The translations under genes and the position numbers were made by a program. Below, piece by piece: positions 27,476 through 36,579 of a stretch of 51,930 nucleotides of DNA. This DNA is from Helicobacter didelphidarum (GTDB taxonomy: Bacteria > Campylobacterota > Campylobacteria > Campylobacterales > Helicobacteraceae). The notes beneath the pieces were generated by a model. The model did not search any database and was not told the origin of the DNA. It saw only the letters and a list, made by a program, of their open reading frames with translations. The DNA lies in contig NZ_NXLQ01000016.1 of the NCBI RefSeq assembly GCF_003364195.1, positions 1-51,930 of the forward strand, written 5' to 3'. Positions within the stretch are counted from its first letter, which is position 1; every line of letters begins with the position of its first letter.

Positions 27476-29668
27476 TTATTGCTCCTTATGAAAATGTGGT
27501 GTCAAATCTCTCAAATCTCTCCATTGAGATTTGAGTTTTTGTAATTCTGCTTCTTGCTCCTTCACACTATTCCGCAATTCTCGTATTTCCTCTCGCTTTG
27601 CGTCCTCGAAGTCCTCAAAGAGCTTGGTGCTTGAATCTTTATACTTCTCTATAGTGTCCTTATGTTCCTTAATCTCATCATTTTCAAACGATTGGATTAA
27701 GTCTTTCATGCTCTCATTAATGCTTCTCTTTAATGCTGGACAATCGATAGTAAATTCACTTTCTGCATCAGCGACTTTTTCTCGCACTCTTTTGGAACTC
27801 CCCCAACTAAATGGATTATACCACTTTGATGTGCTGACCTCGTATGTCTCATAACGAGCCTCTTGGAAATTATAGGCTAATGCACTCTCTGGCATCTTGA
27901 TTTTTATTTCTGCTGTGTCGGCATAGTCTATATCTGGGGCTTTGAAAGTCTGTGTCTTGGTATGAAGAGTTCTGCTCAATGCTTTTTCTAGTTCGTCTTG
28001 ATAAGCTCGCATACACTCATCAAAATCCGATTGGAAATGATGATATTGATTCTTTATATCTGAACGCACATTGGTATAATCTCTCTTGCACTCATTGATA
28101 AGCTCGACGATATAGCCTTGCATGTGCGTATTGACTTTTTGCGCTAATTGCTTTTGATTTGTGGAAGAGTCTAATGACACTTTTTCTTTTTCGCTTAAAT
28201 CTATATTTGTGGTATCTGCTTTTTTTGTTGCCTTTTTTGCTGCATTATTGTTTGCTCCATTAGCCATCATGCGTGCAAAAAATATAGCCTTTTTGGTTAT
28301 CGTATCCACTTCTCTTGTGAAGTTTTGCTCTATTCTCTCTTCTATAATCTCTTGTATAGAATCTGTGTATTGACGCACGATTCTAACAATCTCGCCGTCC
28401 ATTTTTTTTCGCATTGTATGAGATTCATTGTTGAGGAAATGTTGGGCTTTTGTGAGATTTTCTTGTGCCTCCTCTTTTGGTTGTCCTAAGAGTTCTTCTC
28501 TTTCCTCTAGTCTTTGTGATTCTCTATGATAGACTTCATCGATACGAGATTCTGCTGTGATTTTGACTTTATCACCGACACTTTTTTGGATATAGGCATT
28601 CATATCACTTTCGAGTTTGCTGATACCTAGATAGTCTATAAACTCATCTTCTGTCTTATCGAGTCTCTCAAAATGCTGTTTTCTAAAGAGGTCAAGTTTG
28701 TCTTTTTCGTCCCAACTTTGATTTTTATCACGGGCAAGGAGCTGAAAAAACGATGACACAGGATAAATCTCTGGATTCTCTATGCCATGTTTTTTGGCTG
28801 CGGCTTGTATTTTCTCTATCGCTTTTGCCTCATGTATGCCCCAACGTTGTTTTTTGAACTGGGCAAACTCTTCCCTATCTTTTATATCATTAGCCCCCTT
28901 AAAGTTATCATTCATCGCCATATCTATCTTATTGATTATAAAATAAACTTCAAAGTTTTTATCTTTGTCTTTTCGCTCTTTGATAGTATGCCATAGCCCT
29001 TGCTTATCACTCTCAAGATTCGCATCAAGCTGCCCATAGTCAAAGAGAAATAAAGCGAGATTAGCTTCATTCAGCACCTTTCTTGTTTGGTCTTGATGTT
29101 TCTCTTTGTAGTCATCTCCTGTGCTATTTGGTCCCGGAGTATCGATAAAGATGATTTTGATATGCTCCATATTATCAGAATCCACCTCATCATTTGCAGA
29201 GTTTTGGATAGAGCGAAATGGATAGTATAAATCTATTTTCTCTACATTATGGTATCGACTATCTTGTATCTCCTCATCTTTTTGTGCGTAGAGTTTTATC
29301 TCTTTCTTTAGATTCTCTGTGATTTCTACCGGCTCTCTCCCTGCTGAAGTATCAAAATAGATGATAGCCCTTTGCTCAATCTCTGGCTCGGAATAGATAA
29401 ATGTCGCACAATCTGTTGTCGCATGATTGAACGCCGGTAAGACTTCTTCACCAAACAAAGAATTGATAAAAGTCGATTTCCCCGCACTCATATTTGCCAC
29501 AACTGCGATTTTGTATTCTTGATTATTCAGTTTGCTTTCAATCACTTGAAGTTTGTTCAGCGGATTCTCACTGCTCTCTTCACTTGTCATCGGGGGATAC
29601 TTCTCAAAATATGCCCTTAGTTCATCTATCTTTATCTTTAACTCTTTTGTTGTGATTTTTCTTTGCAT
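27476..29668 (-). CDS. Dynamin-like GTPase, long partner
   Basis: 730 residues, close in size to the larger C. jejuni dynamin-like protein Cj0411. The GTPase domain is N-terminal: VVANMSAGKSTFINSLFG near residue 60 (G1), NHATTDCATF (G2), DTPGPNSTGDD near 176 (G3) and NKIDMAM near 245 (G4). Long coiled-coil stretches fill residues 380-480 and 640-725. Between them are a hydrophobic patch (AIFFARMMANGAN) and an aromatic one (SKWYNPFSWGSSKR), either of which could touch the membrane. Bacterial dynamins remodel or protect membranes; some act in phage defence or vesicle formation. AAAGGAGC precedes the ATG, and 18 bases separate it from the upstream gene. Confidence 0.9.
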   Translation of the reverse strand: MQRKITTKELKIKIDELRAYFEKYPPMTSEESSENPLNKLQVIESKLNNQEYKIAVVANMSAGKSTFINSLFGEEVLPAFNHATTDCATFIYSEPEIEQRAIIYFDTSAGREPVEITENLKKEIKLYAQKDEEIQDSRYHNVEKIDLYYPFRSIQNSANDEVDSDNMEHIKIIFIDTPGPNSTGDDYKEKHQDQTRKVLNEANLALFLFDYGQLDANLESDKQGLWHTIKERKDKDKNFEVYFIINKIDMAMNDNFKGANDIKDREEFAQFKKQRWGIHEAKAIEKIQAAAKKHGIENPEIYPVSSFFQLLARDKNQSWDEKDKLDLFRKQHFERLDKTEDEFIDYLGISKLESDMNAYIQKSVGDKVKITAESRIDEVYHRESQRLEEREELLGQPKEEAQENLTKAQHFLNNESHTMRKKMDGEIVRIVRQYTDSIQEIIEERIEQNFTREVDTITKKAIFFARMMANGANNNAAKKATKKADTTNIDLSEKEKVSLDSSTNQKQLAQKVNTHMQGYIVELINECKRDYTNVRSDIKNQYHHFQSDFDECMRAYQDELEKALSRTLHTKTQTFKAPDIDYADTAEIKIKMPESALAYNFQEARYETYEVSTSKWYNPFSWGSSKRVREKVADAESEFTIDCPALKRSINESMKDLIQSFENDEIKEHKDTIEKYKDSSTKLFEDFEDAKREEIRELRNSVKEQEAELQKLKSQWRDLRDLTPHFHKEQ

Positions 29669-29686
29669 TATTGCTCCTTTATAAAA

Positions 29687-30094
29687 TTATAAAAACATAT
29701 CTTGTATGTTAATCTCTATTTTCCCCTTGATAATAAAAAATGCAAGTCCATTTTCCATATCACAATCTGTATCAAAAAGCACACCCCACGAATCATCTCT
29801 ATCAAAATAAAGCGTAGTCGGAGTGAGAATCTCTTCTAAGTTTGGATTCTCTAATTCATAAGTTTTTTTGCAATATTCTTGCAATTTTTGCTTTATTTCT
29901 GCTTCATTTTGCATTAAAAATGCCTTGTAGTTCGCATAATTTTCTCTTTGTGTATCTGTAATCGGAGCTTCATCATACGCCCTTGCAACCACTTGAATAG
30001 AATATGTTTTACTAAACAATAACAAGTTATCTTGCTTCTCCCAAGAAGAGTCATATTGCATTGTGCCAAATACTTTATCGTTGATTGTTTTCAT
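29687..30094 (-). CDS. Probable immunity protein (DUF6985-like)
   Basis: 135 residues, cytosolic, acidic. The C-terminal part DDSWGVLFDTDCDMENGLAF followed by a short strand and QDMFL resembles the DUF2004/DUF6985 pattern (G-x-L-F-x-x-x-x-D-x-E-x-G and a final Q-D). Members of that group often lie directly after nuclease toxin genes in polymorphic toxin loci. Here it begins nine bases after the end of the WHH nuclease gene and has AAGGAGC before the ATG. Neutralising that nuclease is the likely role. The family match is by eye and should be tested by a profile search. Confidence 0.6.
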   Translation of the reverse strand: MKTINDKVFGTMQYDSSWEKQDNLLLFSKTYSIQVVARAYDEAPITDTQRENYANYKAFLMQNEAEIKQKLQEYCKKTYELENPNLEEILTPTTLYFDRDDSWGVLFDTDCDMENGLAFFIIKGKIEINIQDMFL

Positions 30095-30103
30095 TTATGC
30101 TCC

Positions 30104-30946
30104 TTATAGTTGTTGTTTTTTTGCAGATATACCACCGCTATGTGGCGTATTATCGTGTATTTCTCGTGAGGCTAAATCCATTGTTTTCATATCGCCTCTT
30201 TCATGCCAAGTAAGGTTATTTTCTCTACGATAGTTTCGCACATCTTCTGCACTCCATTCTTTACCATCTTTACTTTCTTGTGTCCATTGCTTTGCTAACT
30301 CTTTATCAGCTTTTGCAAAATTGATATTTCTCTTCTCTGTAAAATCATCAACTTCTACACTCGCTTCAGAGATTTTAGAAAAGTCTGGTTCGCCGTCTTT
30401 AAATTCAATTTCTTTGATTTTATGTTTCTCTAGTATCTCTCCCCAAGTTTTATCTTCAGGATTAAAAACTTGTGGTTTATACTCCTTATCAGGTAGCCAA
30501 GTAGAGTTTCCTACTTCACCACTCCACTTACCATTTTTTACAGGAGTTCTTAAATCTCTTCCCTCATGATTTGTAAAAGCATGCTGTAATCCAACGGAAT
30601 CTTTTTGCCCCCATGCTTCTCGTATAGAATCTGCCATTTCTCGCAGTGTTGGCATTTCAGGCTTCCAATCCGTATTGCGAGGCATGTCCCTTAATGTCGG
30701 CATTGCATCAGATTCTCTCATTGGCTGATATGGAGACATTTCACGCAATGTCCTATCCAAAGGCGAATAGACTTTTGCAGATTCTAAAGACTGAAAATCC
30801 TTTGGGATACTCTCCCTTGACTTCTCGAAGTCTTTGGGGATTATCTCTCCTGCTTTCTCAAAATCCTTTGGGATTTCTGATAACTTTGCTTGTGTCGCCT
30901 CTTTGACTTTTGATTCTAATGCTTCTTTTGCTATTAAGCCATTCAT
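30104..30946 (-). CDS. HNH/WHH-type nuclease toxin
   Basis: 280 residues. The C-terminal 130 residues match the WHH branch of the HNH/endonuclease VII toxin superfamily: GNSTWLPDKEYKP, KTWGEILEKHKIKEIEFKDG, SVEVDDFTEKRNINFAKAD, then the signature LTWHERGDMKTMDL and REIHDNTPHSGG near the end. The core reads WHE instead of WHH; the later His residues are present. These domains are DNases at the ends of polymorphic toxins. The N-terminal 110 residues carry an 11-residue repeat (IPKDFEK, three times) and TLREM-type repeats. There is no VgrG, PAAR, Rhs or signal sequence. AAAAAGGAGAAAG precedes the ATG. It lies 19 bases after the HerA-like gene. Confidence 0.85.
   Translation of the reverse strand: MNGLIAKEALESKVKEATQAKLSEIPKDFEKAGEIIPKDFEKSRESIPKDFQSLESAKVYSPLDRTLREMSPYQPMRESDAMPTLRDMPRNTDWKPEMPTLREMADSIREAWGQKDSVGLQHAFTNHEGRDLRTPVKNGKWSGEVGNSTWLPDKEYKPQVFNPEDKTWGEILEKHKIKEIEFKDGEPDFSKISEASVEVDDFTEKRNINFAKADKELAKQWTQESKDGKEWSAEDVRNYRRENNLTWHERGDMKTMDLASREIHDNTPHSGGISAKKQQL
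30776..30875 (-). repeat. Three 33-base repeats in toxin gene
   Basis: Near-identical copies of AATCCTTTGGGAT (one copy reads AGTCTTTGGGGAT) recur at a 33-base period, at about 30795, 30828 and 30861. They encode the repeated IPKDFEK motif in an 11-residue unit. The period is a multiple of three, so copy number could change without breaking the frame. Confidence 0.7.
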
Positions 30947-30965
30947 ACTTTCTCCTTTTTCAAAC

Positions 30966-33900
30966 TTATATTTTACTTAACTGCAATGTGTAATACAGCA
31001 AATCACTCTGTGTATGTGCAAAATACTTATTCCAAATCACCTCATATTGGTAATCTTGCTCTTCTCTTGTCTCGTATTTCGTATGAATAAAGCCATGTAT
31101 TTCCTCATTTATCGCAGCATATTCTTTGAGTATCCAAAAGCAATCAAAGAAATCGCTTTTGCCATTTTGCTCATAATGCGTTTTGCAATGCCTCATAGCT
31201 TGCGTAACATTTTTTAGCTTTTTATGTTGCAAATATTCTTTCATACTCGCGATAGAATCTTGTATCTTTTCTTCTTCATTCTCATTGAGATGATTTATTA
31301 GTCGCAACATTTCTTTGTAGATAGAGAGATAACAATCGATATTCTTATAGTATGTAATACTTGAGATATAGCGAAGTTCTTGCCAACCTTTAAGGAAGAG
31401 ATAGACATTGAGCCTTTTTTCCTCATCTGTGAGAGGGGGAGAATCTGCTTTGCGCTTCCCCTCACAAATAAGCGAGGTAAAATCTCCAAAGCTCTTTTGT
31501 AACTCACTCGTAAAAAATGCGGATAATAATAGCTCTAGCACTGCCTTTCGTGCTTTGAATGATTCAATGCTATTAAGCCTTTCGCGTTTTTCATAGGGCA
31601 GATAGAATCTTTGCTCCAAAAGAAACTCATATTGATAGCCATAGTCTTGTGCTATGCGAGATTCTAAAAATTTATGTATAAAATCTGTTATTTTGCTTTG
31701 CATTCGCTCTTTTAATGCTTTTTGCGAAAGTGTAGAATCTGCTTTATTTGGGTAATTCTCAAACCTTTTGATTTTCACCATAAAGGCTTGATGAATGTCT
31801 TTATTATGCACGATGGCTTCACCTGCTTTGAGTTCTGCTATATCAAGGATTTGCTTTTCATTGAGATTGATTGCATTGCCTACTAGCTCCCTATCTTCTT
31901 TGTCCATTGTGCGATGAAGTATCTTCACATTGGTATTTTTGATGACATCTCTATGGAGCTTTGAGGCGATTTGGTCAGCGATTATTATCCCCTCGCCAAA
32001 AGAGCGGATTTCAGCTAAGATATTTGTAAAGGTCTCTACCGCTTTGCCCCTCGCATTCGCCTCTTCGCTACTCTTATCAAGTGAGATATTTGGCAGAAGT
32101 CTATGGGCTTCTTCTATGATTGTGAGGTGTTTGAGCTGATTATGAGAATCTCCTTCGCTTTCTCGATACTGATAGAGTTTATTCAGCAATAATCCCATAA
32201 GAAAAGATTTTTCCTCATCATTCGTGATGTGAGAAAGCTCGATTATCGTGGGTTTTTCAAACAAAACTTCAGAGTGAAACGCATGACGAGAATTAAAAAT
32301 CTTCCCCTTTACGCCAAGCGTGAGATTGCGTATCCTCGTCTTTAGTGCAGCTTTGAGATTGCTATCTAATTCTCCCGCATATCCTGCTTGTTGCACGACA
32401 GAATCTATCTTTTTGCTCAAGTCAATCATATTTGGAAAAAGCAAGCTTTCTCTTTCTTTATCAGAATCTTTTGCGGAAGTAAAAGACACATTATCCTCTG
32501 TCTCAAAGCTCCAGCCTCTATCCCTATATACTTCACTTATCGCTTCTTCTAAGATAGCGGGCATTGGACCATACATAGGAAATGCGGAGCTAAAAGAGAC
32601 TTTTAACATATCGACATGCTTTGTAAGCGTGATTGCATTTCCTTTTTTGTCCCTGCTATGTTCAAAGACAAAAGGATTAAATCGAAAAATATCATCACTT
32701 GCGCCGGGACGAAAGATTTGTAAATGTGGAATATGCTCTATCAAGCCTTTATACTCACTCTTTGCAGGTTCTATCACAAGAAATGGAATCTTTTTACCAA
32801 AATGATTCTTGATTTCCTCACTTTGCAGGGCAGTAAGGATATGCTTAATCGTATTTGACTTCCCGCCGCCTGTGATACCAGAGACGAAGAGATGAGAATT
32901 GAGAGATTCTAAACCCAGCACAAAATCTTGATGTGTCGGCTTCTTTTTGTTTAAGACATTGCCAAGTATTATGCCCTCTTTGGTTTTTGCCTGTGTCAGC
33001 CCAAAACTAGAGATATGAGAGACACTGATACCCTCTATATCATTACATGGCATTGCCGTAAGGATACTAAGCTCCTCTGTGCTTAATGCCGAGCTTAATC
33101 CGCTAAAAGAGTTATGAATCGGGTGTTGCAAAAGGCTAGAATAGACCATAGGTAGCCTTTCTGTATAAATGCTATGATGTGCAAAATCTTTAAAATCTTG
33201 ACTAAACCGCAATGCTTCAAAATGGCTCTCATCGCCACTATACACACTCTTTAGCGTATGCTCCAGCATATCAAGCGTGAAAGAATCACTCGCACTAATG
33301 TAGAGGGCGGTATTCCACATACCATGATTTAGTCCTTTTTGGAATCTCTGTATATAGGTATCGATGAGTTCCTCACAATATTGAGCTGTCTTATTCAGCT
33401 CCTCTATCGTTATCCCTGCGGTGTGCGTATCTGTTCTACTTTGACTTATAGCCGTGCTTTCGTTAGTAGAGACTGAAGTTGAAGTCGTGCGCGAAGTGCT
33501 TGTGCTTGTAGTTGTTGATGTAGTGTTGGTTTTTGTCAAATTACTTGTAGCACTCATTATGCCCCCTGCAAACGCCCCACCAATTATTCCTCCAACATAA
33601 CCACCTTTTAAACTCCCTGCGACAACCGCACCAACCCCAGCTACTGCTGCACCAATTCCCAATGCCTTGCCAAGTGTGCTTTTCTCACTTATCCCCTCTG
33701 AATAGCTTTCACTCTCTGTTTCTCCATGAGATTCACTATGGGATTTACTACTACCTTTCGTGTCAGTTTTACCTTGAGAATCTGCCCTACTCTTTTGGGC
33801 ATTTTTACTGATTTTCACAAACTTATGCACCTCATCGCCAAGCTCTCTATAACCCTGCAAGATTTCTTGTATGATGGCTTGAGGGTAGCTCTCTGCTACA

Positions 33901-34570
33901 ATGATGATTCGAAATTTTTGGTTGCTATTATCAGCATTCAAGGCATTTCGCAGTGGAAAAATAATCTTTTCTAAGCCTTGTTTGTATTCTTTATCAGAAT
34001 CTCTTTTGAGTGAGGGGACACCAAGCATAGCCTTATTATGCGGGAGAGATTCAAGACGCGGAGTGATTTTCAATCCTTGCTTTGTCGTGCTATTGTTTAA
34101 GCTTGTCTTTTGTGAAGTTTTTACTTCAGAACCTGAATAAATGCCCAAGAATGTGTTTTGGAGGAATTGCTCACTTGTATTTTGAGAATCTACCCTATCA
34201 GAATCTCTTTTCTCTAATCCTAAGAAAAGGGAGATTCCATGTTTATCACTCTCAATGACATAGGCGAATTTTCCACCTTTTGAGGCGGCGGCACTTAAGA
34301 TTTGCTCAAAATCAACTAAATGTATATCGCTTTTGTCTTTGTCTCTATCGTAGCAAATATGTAAGATTTGGATAAAATCGAATGTTGCATTATCTTCGAT
34401 TTCAATTTTTTCGAGATTGAGATTCTCAAAATTCCTTCTTTCTAGGAAAAATTGTAGGGTTTTGCTGAATTCCCCCCCCCCCCCCCGATAGTGAGTAAAT
34501 CTTGCACTACGGGGCTTATGTCACTTCTTGCTAAATTCTTTTCTTTTGCTGAAGGCAAATTATCTTTCAT
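30966..34570 (-). CDS. HerA/FtsK-like ATPase, phase-variable, OFF in this sequence
   Basis: An open frame covers 34148-30966 (1060 codons) and stays open upstream through 34472. The best start, ATG at 34570 with AAGGAAAGC before it, is in another frame and stops after 42 codons. The two join across a 15-C run if it had 16 or 13 bases, giving about 1200 residues (16-C numbering). The ATPase core has Walker A in VSGITGGGKSNTIKHIL near residue 565 and Walker B in LTIIEEAHRLLP near 820, as in HerA/DUF87 pumps. Before it are a Ser-rich stretch, a glycine-zipper hydrophobic segment (IGAAVAGVGAVVAGSLKGG) and a Thr/Ser-rich linker near residues 345-380. The last 350 residues are helical and unrecognised. 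It heads the toxin-dynamin operon and may pump DNA or protein. Confidence 0.85.
34472..34486. repeat. Poly-C tract of 15, phase-variation switch
   Basis: Fifteen C on the plus strand, G in the coding strand of the HerA-like gene, inside what would be codons 29-33. Long G/C runs are rare in DNA this AT-rich and are the standard slippage switches of Helicobacter and Campylobacter. At 15 the gene is out of frame; gain of one or loss of two restores it. The exact length in one assembly reflects one clone or a consensus. Confidence 0.92.
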
Positions 34571-34714
34571 AGCTTTCCTTATTATGAGAATGAAATGTTG
34601 ATAAGATATTAAACATCTTTCTATTAACTTATATTATAATACATAATCTTAAATGATGTATTTTTCTATTTTTATTTCGATATTCCCTAACCCATTTTTT
34701 AATTAAATTAGATT

Positions 34715-35437
34715 CTAATCATATCTCTTCCAATGCACCCTATCAAAGAAATCTGCTTCATTTAACAAAGCCTCAAATGGTCGGAATCTATATTTATATC
34801 CCATAGATTTATGATTTTTAATCCAATATCCTGGATAAAGATATTTTAATCCCAGTTTCTTTGCTAGATTCAGCAATAATATTATATTTAATGTTCCCAA
34901 ACTAAGTCTCTCATAATCATGGTCATAAAAAAAATAGTTCGCACTCATAGAATCTTGCACAATGTCAAAATAGCTTACCCCAATTAATCTTCCATCACGA
35001 TACATACACATTTCATAACCAAAAAATTCACTACCCATAACAAATGAATTTGTATATCGTTCTATATCAATATGATTCATTCCCCAACCCTTTTTATTCA
35101 TCATCTTTGTATGGTATTTTACATAGAGACATACGCGTGCATCATTTGTGAGTGGGCGTCTAATTTGCATAAAAGTATCAACATTTTTTTTCAGAATCTT
35201 TTTCATGTTATTGCTGATTTGAAACTCTTGCACCAATTGACGAATGGTAACACAAGACTTGCATTTTGGACATTGTGGCACAAAATAATACTCGCCAAAT
35301 CGCCTATAACCTCGCTCCAAAAGTCCAGAGTAAAAATAAGGTGTGCAATCTTTAATTCCCAAATAACGGAATTGACTTTCCCTATCTTCATAATACGAAC
35401 AAGGGTGAATGTCAGATAAAAAATCAAAATATTCCAT
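34715..35437 (-). CDS. bpt: Aspartate/glutamate leucyltransferase
   Basis: A 240-residue aminoacyl-tRNA-protein transferase that adds Leu from tRNA to proteins starting with Asp or Glu, marking them for ClpS/ClpAP degradation. Family blocks are CSYYEDRESQFRYLGI at the N-terminus, a Cys pair in PQCPKCKSCVTIRQLV, GVSYFDIVQDSMSANYFFYD, and YPGYWIKNHKSMGYKYRFRP near the end. The length is normal. It lies on the same strand as the HerA operon, 144 bases upstream of the ATG at 34570, and is ten bases from yhhQ, so it ends the core gene group yhhQ-bpt. Confidence 0.95.
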   Translation of the reverse strand: MEYFDFLSDIHPCSYYEDRESQFRYLGIKDCTPYFYSGLLERGYRRFGEYYFVPQCPKCKSCVTIRQLVQEFQISNNMKKILKKNVDTFMQIRRPLTNDARVCLYVKYHTKMMNKKGWGMNHIDIERYTNSFVMGSEFFGYEMCMYRDGRLIGVSYFDIVQDSMSANYFFYDHDYERLSLGTLNIILLLNLAKKLGLKYLYPGYWIKNHKSMGYKYRFRPFEALLNEADFFDRVHWKRYD

Positions 35438-35447
35438 TTTTTATGAC

Positions 35448-36029
35448 CTATTTACTAAAGAATTGAAATTTTTTATAAGTTTTAATAGCAATAAGGTAGA
35501 AAACTGGTATATCAAGCAAATTAACAAGAAGTTTGATACCATAATCTGAAATAAAAAGCATAAATACATCATAATAAGGCATTGTAAAAAAGAATGCGAC
35601 ATGAAAAAAGATAAAAGTATCAACAAGTTGCGCAATCCCTGCACTTACACCATTTCTCAACCACCAAAAAGATGGATATTTTTGCTTTAAACGATAAAAT
35701 ACAACGACATCTAAGAATTGTGAAATAAAAAATGCACTCACGCTAGCGATTGCAATCGTTGGAGTTGTTGCAATGAATAACGAAGGTAAAAATGTAAGCA
35801 ACAATCCAATCCTTAATGCACGCATAACATCTTTGCGATTAAATTTCTCACTTAAAATATCCATAATAAGAAATGAAAAAGGATAGCTCAATGCACCATA
35901 AGTAATATGTGTATCAAGGATTCTAAATCCTACCAAATAATTTGATAATACAATAATGCAAGCAAAGAGAATGGCAGAGCCATACAAGATTTTATTACTC
36001 ATTGGGATTTCTCGTGGTTGATAGCTCAT
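35448..36029 (-). CDS. yhhQ: Queuosine precursor transporter
   Basis: A 193-residue membrane protein of the YhhQ/VUT family with about six hydrophobic helices. YhhQ imports the queuosine precursors preQ0 and preQ1. Typical blocks are LSNYLVGFRIL, YPFSFLIMDILSEKFNRKDV, FISQFLDVVVFYRLKQK and RNGVSAGIAQLVDTFIFFHVAF. The start ATG overlaps the TGA of the upstream gene (ATGA), so the two are translationally coupled. GGAGATAGG serves as ribosome binding site inside the upstream gene. Confidence 0.9.
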   Translation of the reverse strand: MSYQPREIPMSNKILYGSAILFACIIVLSNYLVGFRILDTHITYGALSYPFSFLIMDILSEKFNRKDVMRALRIGLLLTFLPSLFIATTPTIAIASVSAFFISQFLDVVVFYRLKQKYPSFWWLRNGVSAGIAQLVDTFIFFHVAFFFTMPYYDVFMLFISDYGIKLLVNLLDIPVFYLIAIKTYKKFQFFSK

Positions 36030-36556
36030 AACCTATCTCCTTTGTGGAGTTCAGAAAGTTTTAATACAAATTCAACCTCACTTTTTGTAATACGAAGCTC
36101 TTTTGAGATAGCATCAATTGTGTAACCATTTTTAAAAAGCTCAAGGATTTGTTTCTCATTTCTTTGTTGTGAAGGTGTGTTAAAATGTCCTAAACCGCGC
36201 AATCTCTCTTCTAAAATAAGAATCTTATCTTCGAAATAATCCCTATCACTTTGTAAGCCATGTTGCAACGAAAGAATGTCCGATTTCATATCAGCAAGAG
36301 CCTTAAGAGTATCATTACTCATTTGTTTTTCTTGAGGTTTTTTATCAGATTCTAAAATCCATTTTTGAATCTTATAGATTTCCTTATTAACATCTTCTAT
36401 GGAATGTTCTAATTGTGCAATTTTACGTGCACTTTCTTTCTCTTTCATTGTCATATATAGCAAAACAATAATAATCATGAGGATAAAAAGTCCAGCGATA
36501 ACGACGCTCATAACTTCATAACTAACATTCATTAAGTTTAATAATTTTGTATCCAT
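36026..36556 (-). CDS. Membrane-anchored coiled-coil protein with HTH-like C-terminus
   Basis: 176 residues, function unknown. One membrane helix (VMSVVIAGLFILMIIIVLLY) near residues 15-35 is followed by about 95 residues of coiled coil and a C-terminal block EKQILELFKNGYTIDAISKE then LRITKSEVEFVLKL. That block has the spacing of a helix-turn-helix and resembles the ends of DUF6115-type proteins. Whether it binds DNA is unknown. It overlaps yhhQ by four bases and follows the 179-residue gene by 23 bases. Confidence 0.75.
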   Translation of the reverse strand: MDTKLLNLMNVSYEVMSVVIAGLFILMIIIVLLYMTMKEKESARKIAQLEHSIEDVNKEIYKIQKWILESDKKPQEKQMSNDTLKALADMKSDILSLQHGLQSDRDYFEDKILILEERLRGLGHFNTPSQQRNEKQILELFKNGYTIDAISKELRITKSEVEFVLKLSELHKGDRL

Positions 36557-36579
36557 AGATTTCCTTAAAATTTTATGAT

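Noticed and set aside
30776-30875. Possible CRISPR-like array from evenly spaced repeats
   Set aside because: Only three units, period 33 in frame with the toxin coding sequence; they encode protein repeats.
32320-32805. 161-codon open frame antisense to the HerA-like gene
   Set aside because: The Ser/Leu-rich translation mirrors the coding strand of the ATPase; no start signals.
34472-34486. Poly-C run as a pure sequencing artefact
   Set aside because: Even if the exact count is uncertain, a run near 15 in such AT-rich DNA at the 5' end of an open frame, with the true start in another frame, is typical of a Helicobacter phase switch.
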